Below, piece after piece: positions 38,628 through 51,183 of a stretch of 64,000 bases of DNA. Source of the stretch: Hormiphora californensis. Taxonomy: Eukaryota; Ctenophora; Tentaculata; Cydippida; Pleurobrachiidae. Location of the stretch: contig CM035356.1 of assembly GCA_020137815.1 (NCBI GenBank), positions 2,250,406 through 2,314,405 on the forward strand. The letters run 5' to 3'. Position 1 is the first letter of the stretch. Each line of letters opens with the position of its first letter. The position numbers and the translations under genes were made by a program. Below the pieces are notes generated by a model that saw nothing but the letters and a program-made list of their open reading frames with translations, was not told the DNA's origin and searched no databases.

Positions 38628-40357
38628 TTAGATATCAACAGGGTCCTCATCATCCCCCTCCTCTTCGACTACATCAGCTACATCATCCCACGGCTGCTTC
38701 TCTCCACTACCCAGACACACGAACTGCAGAGAGCCAACCAGCCACACAACCGAGGCACTCGCAAATGCCAACTGCCACTTTCGTTGTAGTGCATCATGAC
38801 CCTCCACACCATTCAGCAGCCACCCTACGACAACGGGACTAATGAGCCCGGCTGCTGACCCGGCGCTGTTACCAATGGCACACAGGACACCCGAGAACCG
38901 GGGAGAGAGGTCCATGTAGTTGACGTAGTAGGCAGAGTTGGCAAAGCCCTGGAAGAACATGGAGATATTCATCAGCAGGAGGACGGGGAGGTTTTTATTA
39001 AACAGAGTCGAGGAGAACAGGAGGAAGGCAGGGAGAAACTCTGCAAACAGGGCACAGATCTTACGGACATTTGTTAGGCTCACTTTACCCGAGTTGATGA
39101 GACGATCAGAAACGAAACCGGAGAATATGAAACCCAGCCAAATGGAAACGTAGGGAATGGCAGCGACTGCAGCAGAGGACTCAACATCAAAACCCTGGAC
39201 TTGCTTCAGGAACTTAGGTAGGTCAGTTAGCAACATGAAGAAGCCATACCCGTTACAGAAGTGGAGAAGGAAAGTGGAAATGGCTGGTCTGGAGGTGAGA
39301 ATTCTTCGAAATGGCACCTCCGAAAACTCAAATTTACGCTGTGGAACAGTTGAAACTGCAAGGTACTCTTTCTCTCCTTCAGACGTCAAATGGGACTTAG
39401 CTGGGCTATCTCGAACTATGGTAAACCACAGGACGCTCCATACTACCCCCATCGCACCATAAACGTAGAATACACTGGGCCAACCGCCAAGAAAGTTTGA
39501 CGAAGTGAGGACACCTGAAAGGATGTTACCCATGACCCCTCCAATGTAGCGACCACCAGTTGCCATTGCCGTGAAAACACCCCTTTCCTGTGCCGGGGAC
39601 CAGTTGGAGATTATCGTGAGGGCAAGGGGGAAGGTAGCCCCCTCACCCATACCAACGATAACCCGGCATATCAAGTTTGCCCAGAAGCCAGTAAGAAGGG
39701 GCTGGATCAGGGTTAGGACGGTTGAGAGGGTGAGTCCAAGTCCAAATATGGCGGTTGCAGAGAGCTTGGATAAAAACAATGCAGCAGGGAGTTGGGATAT
39801 AGTGTACCCCCAGTAGAATGAACTTAGAACGTAACCTGTAATGTTTGATTTGGAGTAGTTCAAGTTCAAGTTCAAATAAAGTGCATAGTTAGATTCCCAT
39901 CTCGTAAGAAATTGTTTAGGTATTAGGAAAACCAGTTTTATAAGTTTACCTTGCTCGATTTCATCCCAACATCGGGACTGATTTTGAGTACAATTATCAG
40001 GTACCATTCCTCCCTCGAGAGCAACACTGCAGAAGAGTTAAAATTAGGTTCAATCTTAAAATACTGGATAAATGGATAACTAGATACGTCGGATAAACAT
40101 ACCTGACGTTAACTCGATACAAATAGTCTAATAGAAACCCATATGACAAGATGAAAACTACTGGATAACGAATCCATCCAGACTTGGCAACCTGAAACGA
40201 TGTAGTCTCTTTTGGGGACGATTTCGGAATATTGAACTTTGTTAAAAAAAGTCAAAACTGACTTTTTGTTCAAGATCACCCTACCTAGGAGTACCTGAGG
40301 GGATATGCCATCCTCACTCGATGTTTCTACAAGTAAATTTTCCTGTGACGACTCCAT
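38628..40357 (-). CDS. SLC17-family MFS anion/organic solute transporter
   Basis: Major facilitator superfamily carrier of the SLC17 type (sialin, vesicular glutamate or nucleotide transporters). It probably sits in a lysosomal, vesicular or plasma membrane. Four exons: 40295-40357 (ATG at 40357), 40103-40191, 39950-40026 and 38628-39835. They sum to 1437 nt, giving 478 residues. The cytosolic N-terminus is acidic (ETSSEDG). The first helix ends with YLYRVNVSVAL. Other hallmarks are YVLSSFYWGYTISQLPAALF, RVIVGMGEGATFPLALTIIS, ANSAYYVNYMDLSPRFSGV and GNSAGSAAGLISPVVVG. About ten to twelve hydrophobic spans can be drawn. The tail is strongly acidic. A loop NNCTQNQS-type segment (NCTQNQS) offers N-glycosylation sites. 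The substrate cannot be told from sequence alone. Confidence 0.9.
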
Positions 40358-41160
40358 TTAACGACGAGAAAGCATTTTCAGGGATATTTTAATTTTTCGG
40401 ACTGTTTCGCAAAACGAAAACAAGAATTTTTTAACGCGAAGTTTTTGCTCGTGCGCGGCGCACATAGGGAGATTGTGCCACGCAGAGCAGAGAAACTTTA
40501 CATTTCTCGCCGCAGCCGGCAACCAGTCACAATACTGTTCTACACGATCCAACAAATTAAACGCTGTGACTCCAGGTCAAAAATTATTTATACATTTTTC
40601 ACAGGGATCACAGGAATCTCTCATAGTAATATTACCCTTCTGTATATCGGAAACACAAGGATAAAATGGAATTCACTGGAATTATAAGGCAACAAGGAAC
40701 AACTTGAACTGTAATAGGTACAACAAAATGAATACTATTTGATCTGTCAAGTGGGGATATTACTTTCTTTAAGGCTTTCCTAAATTCTATAACGGAACAT
40801 CAACAACTAATCTATTCTGATGTCTCTAGCAGTACTGGCACATTATCTGAACTTAACAAAATAAAAAATATCTAAAAACATGTGAACTAAACACAATAGA
40901 AACACTGATACCACTATTATATTACTCTGCATTATATAGTAGTGCAATGTGCATTATACATAATACACACTACACATATATCAACTGATATCACAACTTT
41001 ATATGGGTCACATTTCGAACTCTATTGGGCAAACAACCCGTACCGGCCGACATCAATTTCTCTCTCCTCACACACACACACACACACAGAAACATATAAA
41101 GCGAGAAAGTGTTGTTTCTCTGGGTATCGAAAGTCGAAAGTGTTATTTAAGTTCAAGTTA
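40358..41160. other. Intergenic, no gene seen
   Basis: About 800 bp between the SLC17 start and the stop of the cysteine-rich membrane gene. It is AT-rich with a short (CA)n at 41068-41090. No exon or repeat element was recognised. It should include the SLC17 promoter. Confidence 0.5.
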
Positions 41161-44100
41161 TTAGAAAGTATTAAAATTGTCCTCATCATGATCGAAAGTA
41201 TCCTCCATGTGAACGTCGCTGATAAGGCCAGGATCACCGCCCCTGAACCTGTTGTAACTAAACATATCCAGAATCTGAAACAGTTGGGAATTAATAATAA
41301 TCGCATGATATCAGATCAATGATGTTTCCAATAATTAATCATTACTATGGTTACTATGGTTACCATTGCATCTTTGTTACCATGGTTACTCACCGATTGT
41401 CGTTTGTAGAGCATCACAACCCCTCCAGTAATAACGACTATCAGCACGACCACCGCGACAGTGCCCAGGATTGTGTACATAATAAGGCTACCCCTGGATT
41501 CTGATACCTTGGCAACCTGGCCATCATCCTTGTCTGGTGCTGCGGGGGAATGGGGGGCTGGTTAACGACGAGCATGTAATGGCAGTAAAAGGGAGAAGAT
41601 ATTTTAAGATTTTTAAATTGTAGTAAGTCTCTACTGAAACCTGTTCAGCCACCTATAACTATCTATTTTATTTCCCTGCCCGGGTGAATGCCGAAGGCAT
41701 TCACCCGGATGCCTTTTTACTTTGTAAAAAGGCATAGCAGGGTTAGAATTCGAAAACGACATTTTGGTATACTAACTAATCAGTAGAGGGACATTTTTGG
41801 TCACACTTTCGTTGCGAGGGGCAACCTCGCGGCGCGCGCGATCTGACACTTGCGGAGTAACATGCGCGCGCACAAACAATTGAAATTTTATGAGGGCGCG
41901 CGGCTATAAACTGTAACGCGCGGCAAAATTTGTTTTATATCGGCCGCGCGTTTTGATTGGGGGAAATGGAGAAATTGAAAAATCTGTTCTGCGTTTTGTT
42001 CAAAAATTCGAAAAACACAAATCCCCATTTTGCGGACAGCTTACTCGTTGGGCGAGTTGAATGGCAAATCAAAGAGTGCAGGGAAACGTAGCATTATGGA
42101 TACATAATGCAAATAATTCTTGTTCTCTTTTTGACCGAATGATCATTCATGTACCTCCTAGAATGAAGGTAGCATTGATGTAGTTGTTGATCTTGACACC
42201 CCGGTCCGTTACACAGGACCTGTGCCACAGCTGCCATTCAGGAAGTGCCGTGTGGGAATACCGGACAAGAGCATCTGGGGGGGGGGAGTGGGGTTAGGAG
42301 AGGGGAGAGAGGGAGTGGGGTTAGGAGAGAGGAGGGAGTGAGTGGGGTGAGGTCAGGAGAGAGGGAAGTGCCGTGTGGGAATACCGGACTAGAGCATCTG
42401 GGAGAGAGGGAGGGGGGTGTTAGGAGAGAGGGGTGGAGTGGAGTCAGGAGGCAGGTGTTACGACTTACGACGAAAGTAGGACTAAGAAGGGGTATTATCC
42501 CCGATTATTATGACTGGGTGGGAGGGTGTGCTAGTTTTGAGAGTCTTACCGAAGCAGGAGAGTACTTTAGCTTCATTCATAGAATCAACCTCAGCCTTAC
42601 ATTCCTCACTGCACTGATTGGCAAACGGGGACATCTGTGGTAAAATATTAGGTGTTAAAGTGGGCTTTTTTTCAATTGTTCATTAGAAAACAATGCAAGT
42701 TGGGGAAATGGACACATTAGATCAGAAAGGTAACTTACGAATCCCTTGAAGCATGGATTGGAGTTTAGATCCTTTCTTTGTCGTTCTGCCTCGTACTTTA
42801 TAACTTCAGTACCACATTGATTCAGGTCAGAGTTGTGCATGCACATCATGCTGAATGACATTCGTGCTGGGGGGGGGGGGGGGGCTGTTAGTACAGGAGG
42901 GGGGGGGACTTGTTAACATATTCATATTCATAAATTGAGAGGTGGGCCAGGAGGCAGCTTCTAATTTGGAATTGGGAGAGTGGACACTGAATAAAAAAGT
43001 CTGAATATAAACCCACTAAACCCACTAAATTACCTTCGTGTGGTAGGAAGACTGTACAGTTATCCCTGATTCCCATTAGCTCTGCTTCACACTCATCACA
43101 GTGAAGATTTAGAGTTGTCATGACAGTTCTGAAGAGGGGGGGGGGGGGAGTCAGTACTCTTTTAGCCGGGAGAGTGTGTGTGGATCATTTCGTACTGAAT
43201 GATGAGTGCGGGTAAGGGGAACCCAGTTACCAAGAGGGTTCCGTAAATATTATACAGCAAACCTCATATCATATATCCGCAAGTTAATTTAACTTACACA
43301 AATTCGTCAGTTATCCCAATGGAAGCCATTGGATCGGTACACAGCCCCAGGTTCTTCTGTTGCTCGCAATCCTTATTGATATTCTGCATTTCAGCTATGT
43401 ATGAAGCCTGAAAATGGGGTAGAGAGAGAAATGTTATTACAGGGAGAGACGATCGTAGGAACACGGCCGGTTGAATTTGAGGGCACATTTTCTAATTTAT
43501 TTCTCAAATCCTTTTCCCCAGCTCTTCTCATTCTCTGATAGATAAACCTCTCCTTTGTCTGTTCACCCTGATATCACCCGGTTGTGTACACACACACACG
43601 CTGCATTTCCTGTATTGGGTACTGTGGAAGTGTTTGCTCTGTCGTGGTCAGTTGCTGCAAATTTTTTTTAAAAAAAATTGCCCAAAAACCCCCCAAAAAA
43701 AAAAACCCCTTTTCCCCCCCAAAAAAGGGGGGGCCCCCCCGGGGCCCCCCCCCCCCCCCCCCACCCCCCCCCGGGGGAAAAAATTTTTGGGGGAAAAAAA
43801 AAAAATTTTTTTTTTCCCCCCCCAAAATTAATTTTTTTTAATTTTTGGGGAAAAAAAAAAATTTTTTTTTTTTAAAAAAAAAAATTTTTTGGGGGGTTAA
43901 AAAAAAAAGGGAAAAAACCCCCCTTTTTAAAAAAATTTTTTTTTTAAAAAAATTTTTTAAAAAAAAAAAAAAACCCCCCCCCAAAAACCCCCCCCCAAAA
44001 ATTTTTTTTAAAAAAAAATTTTTTCCCGGGCCCCGGGGGGAAAAGGGAAAGGAAAAAAGGGGGGGGGAGAAAGAAAAAGGGGGGGGGAAAAAGGGGAGAG

Positions 44101-47100
44101 AGGGGGGTTAAAAGGGGAAAAAAGAAGGGGGGAAAGGAAAAAAAGGGGGGGGGAAAGGGGGAAGGGGGGGAAAAACCCCCCAAAAAAAAAGGGGAAAAAA
44201 AAAAAAAAAACCAACCCCCAAAAAAATTTTTTTTAAAAAAAAAAACCCCCCCCTTTTTTTTTTTTGTTTTTTTTTTCTCTTTTTTTTTTTTGGGGGGGGG
44301 CCCCCCCCCCCCCCTTTCCCTTTTGGGGGGGGGTCCCCTTTTTTTCCCCGGTTTTTCTCTTCTCTTCCCCCTTTTTTCCCCGGGGGCCCCCCCCTTTTTT
44401 TCCCCCCCGGGGTTTTTCCCCCCCCCTTTTTCCCCCCCTCTCCCCCTTTCCGGGGGGGGAAAAAAATTTTTTTTTTTTGGGTTCCCCCTTTTTTTCCCTT
44501 TTTGAAAAGGGGGGGGGAAAAAAAATTTTTTTTTTTTTTTTTTTTTTCCCCCCCCCCCCCCCTTTTTTCCCCCTTTTTTTTCCCCCCCCCCTTTTAAAAA
44601 AAAAAAAAGGGGGGGGGGGGGGGAAAAAAGGTTTTTTTAAAAAAGGGAAATTAAAATTTGTGGGTTTTTTTTTTTTTTTTCCCCCCCCCCCCCCCCCCCC
44701 CCCCCCTTTTCCCCCCCCTTTTTTTCCCCCCCCCCCCCTTCCCCCCAAAAAAACCCCCCCCCCCGGGGGCCCCCCTTTTTTTAAAAAAACCCCCCCCCCC
44801 CCGGGGGAAAAAAGGGGGAAAAAACCCCCGGGGTTCCTTTTAAAAAAGGGGAAAAAAAGGGGGTTTTTGGGGGTTTTTTTTTTTGGGGGGTTTTTCTTTG
44901 GGGGAAAAAAAATTTTTAAAAAAAAAAAAAATTTAAAATCCCGAAGGGGGGGGGGAAAATGCTTTTTTTCCCTTCTTGGGGTTTTTCCTTTCTTTCTCAA
45001 TCTTTAAATCTCTATCTCTTCGCTCTTTCTTTCCCTTTGGCATAACCCCCCTTTTTTCTATATGGCTTGTTTCTTTCCACCCCCTTTTTCCCCTTTCTTC
45101 CCCTCTCCACCCTCCGTGGAACGAAACCCCATTGTGACATCTGGGTGCCCGGGGACGGTAAAACCCTGAAACAAGGGTTTTGAGGGAAAGGGTTTTTTGC
45201 TTTTTTTTCCCGGGTTTTGCCCCCCCCCCCCCCCCCCCCAGATAGCATATTTTTGAATTTTGGTCATCAGGGTGGAAATAGACCCCGGGGGACAAAAAGT
45301 CGTATGGGAAAATTTAGTATTTTCCGTTAGGCGATCTCAAGTTTCTTAAAGAGCAGGATATCATTGATAAGGGTATGCTTTGTCATGTGCTTTAAAATAA
45401 AATAACGTGCATGATTCTAGTGATTCAGGAACGAAAAACAAACAAAAAGATTTTTGAGTCCCCGGATAAACCCCAGAACCCAGAAAAAATTTGGGGAGAA
45501 TTAAACTTTTCAATGACCTTTTTTCTGAAATTCTCCTGGCAATTCCCAAAATATACCCCCCCCCTTCCCCCTAAAGACACTGGTGCCTGAAAACCACAAC
45601 TTGGCGCCGGGGGGGGCAGGCCTGGCCGTGTACAGGATGCCAGCGGACGAACCAAAGTTGTCTGTAGCAGGTCTTGTAACACGTGTGGAGGTAAGTGTTA
45701 CTCCTCGCGGTGTGGGAATTAATACCATGTTGAGTAGATGACTAAACAAACATGTTTATCATTATAACCCCGTAAATTCTGATTCACAACCATTCGACCT
45801 CAGCTCGATCTAATACATCAAAATATTCGTTTCTCTCACACGTAGTTGCATACTAACTATCGTCTATCAATAGAATCTGAACACACCCTCTCTTGTGAGG
45901 TCTTTAGCTTGATATCGTGTCCCCCTTTACACACACACATAATTACAGTATCTATTGCTCCCACAAGCTATACTAACCTCTCCCTCTCTCTTTATCTGTG
46001 TCTTTCTCTTCTCTCTGTGTTTAAGGTAAACCAAACAACTCTCCCTCTCTCCCGACAGATCCCTAGTAAAGGATGTATCATGATCTCTCCTGCTTGCACA
46101 TATCTCACCCTACTATCATCACACAGCTTCTCACCCCCAAACTTCAATTAATATTCACTCCCATACTATTCCACCATTGATTACAGGAAACCAAGAAGAA
46201 GAAGTAGACAATAATTCAGAAAGGACTTGTCCTGGAGATTTGACCTGGTTTGGGCAGGATTGTGCTCCCTGTCACACAACATGTCAGGTATGAAACAGTT
46301 AGCACACATTATCAGCTTTGTCACTGTGCTGGCAAGCGCAAAGGCGGCCTTAATCTGTGTCTTTTGAGAAAATCAATTCTTATCCGTTGTTGCCATGGTA
46401 GAATTATATTTTCACAGTTCACTGCATTTTACCAAGCCTGAATATGATACTCCCCTCGACCAATAACGGATATATATATAGGCCACCCACTGGTAGTTAC
46501 TGAGGCGACGGGAGGTGAACACTTCTTATTGGAAAACTGCCAATGATACATCACAGTATATGATGTTGCATTAGGTCATACCTCCCTATCCTTGCTCCAG
46601 TCTAAAATGATTATACAGCTGAGCTTCTCAGGGTAAAAGTTCATTACGTGCAAAAAAGCGTCATCTTTTTCCAATCGTCAGCAAAACCAGCAGCTCAGTA
46701 AACACACATAGAGCAAGCTACCGGTACTCCAACGGTGCTCCATTAACCTTGCCTGCCAACTTGCAGTATTTGTCATTATGTAATAGAGAGTGTGACAGCA
46801 TACCATGTAGTAGCATACTATAAGACACATGACTGATGACATGCAACTCTCTAGGGAGCACCTACAGTGTTTAGTGACAGATTTGTAACTAACATGGATA
46901 CAAAAAGGAGGCCTTTATCTTATATCATCTTTACCTTCTCACTCATTCCAGATGTAGAGAATATTCCAGAGTGTAACTTAGTAAATCAAGGACAGGAGTT
47001 ACAATTGGAGCGTTTGAAGCAACATGCTATGCATACTTTGCATAGTCCAGAGCACTTACTGCCAAACAAACAACCACTCTATCCCAACCCTCTTCTCCCT

Positions 47101-50100
47101 CCATCTCTCTGTTGCAGGGTACGGTATCGTGTGAGTGTAGGAAGGAGGTATGTGCGTGTCCAAGATCTAGACCAATCCAGGCGAGCAAGACCCGGTGTAT
47201 AGTAGCTGAACAATGTAACAACGGTAAGTGGAGTTATACACATGTTACATAGACCCACGTGACACACAGAGAGAAACTCTTATAATAGCAAGAGTGGGAA
47301 GGAAAGTTTCTTGTCTATCAAGAGAAAACTAAAATTCGTTCTTCATCTTCTTCGAGAAGCCCTTACTTGTGGTTTCACGAACCCTCACTAAAATGATGAG
47401 GGGCATGTGGTCGAGCGTGTGTAGAACATGCGGCGGCGGGTATGATATTTACTAACTTATATGGTGAAACATGATCTAGCGTTCTTTGATCTTAAAGAAT
47501 GTTCACGTGGATGTGGTAAATCAATCGCTGGGTTAGAGAGGGATGGAGTCAAATGGGATTTATACACACAGTTCACTCTTTTATCAGGAAATATTATATG
47601 TAAAAAACTACCGAGCAGCGGTACTCAAAAAGCCCTTACTTGAGGCGCACCCAATGGGTGCGCTAGTTATCAAAAACGCCCAAAATGGGTGAGAGAGAGA
47701 TTGTTATCTTTGGGTGCTAGTTGTTTGTGAGCGCCACCCACTTGTAACAAACTCTCTTTCTCTCACTTTGGTCGTTTTTGGTATTTGTCGATATCTCGCG
47801 TCACAGATAAGGTAGAGACACCGCGGGTATGCTGTTTACTAACCTTCATATACATGGTGAAACATGATCTAGCGTTCTTTGATCTTAAAGAGTGTTCACG
47901 TGGATGTGGTAAATCAATCGCTGGGTTAGAGGGATGGAGGCAATGGGATTTATACACACAGTTCACTCTTTTATCAGGAAATATCATATGTAAAAAAGGA
48001 AATATTATATGTAAAAAACTACCGAGCAGCCATACTTTTTAGCTATACAACTGTCTGTAAACTCATGTGATGCGGGGGGAAGTATACAGAGTCTGTAATG
48101 ATTACAGTCTGTAATGATTACAGACTGCCTTAGTCTAGCAATACAATAAAACACACTATGCCACACACACACACGTACGTACATGTTTTGTCCAAAGGTA
48201 TATTGTGTACACACTGAACAGTTAACTCATTACACACGTACACAACATCAAGATACACAGGAACACGAAGAGATACTGTACTGAGTTCGCTATATTTTAT
48301 TGGTGGTAGATACTCTTTTAACTAGATTTACAACACATTTATATTTTCTACTGTTAGCTTCTGTTAGAGCGAGTTGAATACATAATGACCATTCATTGGA
48401 GTTCTAAAGGCTCTCTAGTAGAGAGAGAAAGTTTAAAGAGCAACTTTGTTCATCTGGCATGTTGTCTACTATGTAGCGGTCATGATGATAGTTTTATATA
48501 ATAGTACAGTGTAACAATACAAACACAGGACACTCTTCTGAGTTTGTTATTGTGCTACACAACTAGAAGCCGCTTAGATTATCACACACATTACATAGCG
48601 GGGTATTGTTATTATTCGAACAGTAATAATAACATCATGGAGTATAGACCATGGCTAACTATAAATAATAGCCAATAAATATATTGTTCGTGGTATTATT
48701 AGACCTCTATTTACCAAACAATATTATATGCCCAATATAGCAGCACTTTATCTACTCATGTTTCTGTGATGATTTCATTCAGGTTTTATAATCGTCCCCG
48801 TGCTAACAATAATTGTCACACACCCTGTTACACTCCCTGTTACACACCCTGTTACACACCCTGTAACACACCATGTATCCTGGCCAGGTTACGAGGTGTG
48901 TAGGTATAGAGCGGTAAAGAATGGGAGACTAATACCTGATGTTGATATACACCCACGGGAGGAATTCAACCTCATCTGTGACAAGGATCATACTGTAAAA
49001 GGGTCCAGGTAAATATCGGACACACACCTTGTTCAGGATCATGTTGTTGAACAAACAAACCCCATGACTCTACCAAATCGACCACTTTGTTCATAATCTG
49101 CATAATCATGATGTTGAAGATACCTCAGTTATACACCCCCCCCCCCGCGTTGTACACTCCAACTTCATGATCCAGGATTATATATTCCCAATTCTAAAAC
49201 CTGTCATATATTTCTGATAATGCCTATCTTTCAGGATAGTGACATGCGGCTACAACGGTCGACTGCTCGGCAAAATTGGACGATGTGTTCCGGTCCAATA
49301 GAATAAATACTTATCTAGACAGCTTTAGAACTTTGATTTGATGTTTGCAAAAGAGTGAGAAATTTTCTGAACATAAATCCATTGAACAATTTATATTTGT
49401 GATCCCAAAGTCCCAAAACTTAATCACTTTGCATGATGGAAGGGCCCTAAAAAATTTCTTTACTGACGACGTAAATTTTAAAACAGTAAAGTCGGATTTT
49501 TTGAAACTGTCACCCCCAAATGACCGCGCATGTGAAATTTATCAATTTTGACGCGCACACCACACGTTAACATGTGATGTGACGCGCAAAAACATTCCGC
49601 GCACGACAAGGGGGGTGACAGTTTCAAAAAATCCGACTTTATAGCCGTTTAATACTTCTTGTTGGTTTTTTCTTTGTTTGCTTTCTTCCACTCCCAAACC
49701 CAAATATCACACACAAGTCACACGTGTTTTCATGGTACGGCCCCACAAACTATGTGTATCACACTTGCCTGTGAAATAAATGGTTACATTGTATAAATAG
49801 ATTCATAATCTGTGATTCTTGCACCCACGTCTGTCACTTACTTCGCACACCGGCAAGGGAGGGGTAACTTCGTTACCAAGTCTGTCACTAACTATTATAG
49901 ACTGCGAATCACTCGCTCGTTAACCACATACTGCATCTTACCATATATTCTAGACACACATATATCAACTAGTCTACACTGGGATTTTCTAACAATAAAA
50001 CTTCTGACATCACAACACTGTCTTATCTCTAAGTAGCGGCCGTTACCTCCGACAAACTGGTTAAAGCACAAAAAGCGACATGTTATCTCAATACATTAAG

Positions 50101-50995
50101 TCATATGAGAAACACTGTCTTGTATTTCTGGGCCACCCAGTACCTGTGTGATGAACACCGATTGAAGTCACACACATATGACGCTGGTCGCTGATACGTA
50201 CCTGTGCAGCTAGGTCACACCCGCACATGTGTGTACGTGTGTTGTTTGTGTAATGATGTGTATGTGTGTTTGGATAGTGTAGCTATCCAACCCAAATCAT
50301 GATCTCTCTCCTCATCCTACACGTCACACCTAGGTCTACTGCACAGATATCAAGGTGTGTGGAACAGAAGGAACAAAGGAAATCAAATTCTGGAAGATAT
50401 GAAGGCCAACATACCCTTAGTTTTTATTGGGCCACGCGGTATTTCACTTTCTACAACACACCTTTAATAATTGAAGGGCACTACTATAATCCTCTCACTA
50501 ATGTTTTGTCGTACGTGACACAGTATGCTCGCCAAGTCACAAGTACAAGAGAGGGCACACCCAAGTATGTGAGGAAAACCCGTCATTATGCAGAATGCTA
50601 ATATAGAATCTACCAGTAACCAGACACTGGCCCGACACTCGTGTCGTGCAATCTAACTGATTACAATTTTACGCTCCTATTTTCCGATCCCCTCCAGGTG
50701 TTTGTGAGTCTGTCTGTACGTGTGGATTTCTACAACTGTATACTACAAGTTTTTCTAACCCCCTCCATCTCAATTTCCCGTATTCTCCCACTTTATGTTC
50801 GGGAGACAACTTCTCATTACCATTCGCCAACTCATACCTAAAACAAAGTTGTGCCATTACTCACGTGTGCACTATCCTCAAGTTCAATACATTCTGATTT
50901 AGCATTTGCTCTGAGTGCTGATTTGCAGTGCTCGTATTGCGTTTCTTGGTCCTTAAGCTGGTCCTTAGACGACTGAGGGAGGAAATCATTTAGAA

Positions 50996-51061
<66 letters not shown>

Positions 51062-51151
51062 GTGATAGAGAAGAGATAGAGAGAGAGAGAGAGCGAGAGA
51101 GAGAGGAGAGAGAGAGGAGAGAGAGAGAGAGAGAGAGTGACAGAGAGAGAC

Positions 51152-51183
<32 letters not shown>

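Noticed and set aside
39836..39949. SLC17 frame continuing uninterrupted through 39836-39949
   Set aside because: This stretch is in frame but bounded by good GT-AG sites. Removing it restores the family sequence (EIEQ joined to GYVLSSFYWG), so it is treated as an intron that happens to be open.
43574..45007. Long Lys/Phe/Pro/Gly reading frames on both strands
   Set aside because: They arise from homopolymer blocks in a probably corrupted tract; they have no codon structure or family similarity.
46867..47117. Extra exon candidate DVENIPECNLVNQ between the two TIL exons
   Set aside because: An acceptor is present but no donor follows in frame, and direct joining of 46187-46287 to 47118-47223 gives a regular TIL module.
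50299..50601. 100-codon plus-strand ORF
   Set aside because: No recognisable domain, no phase-matched partners, and it overlaps intronic sequence of the opposite-strand gene.
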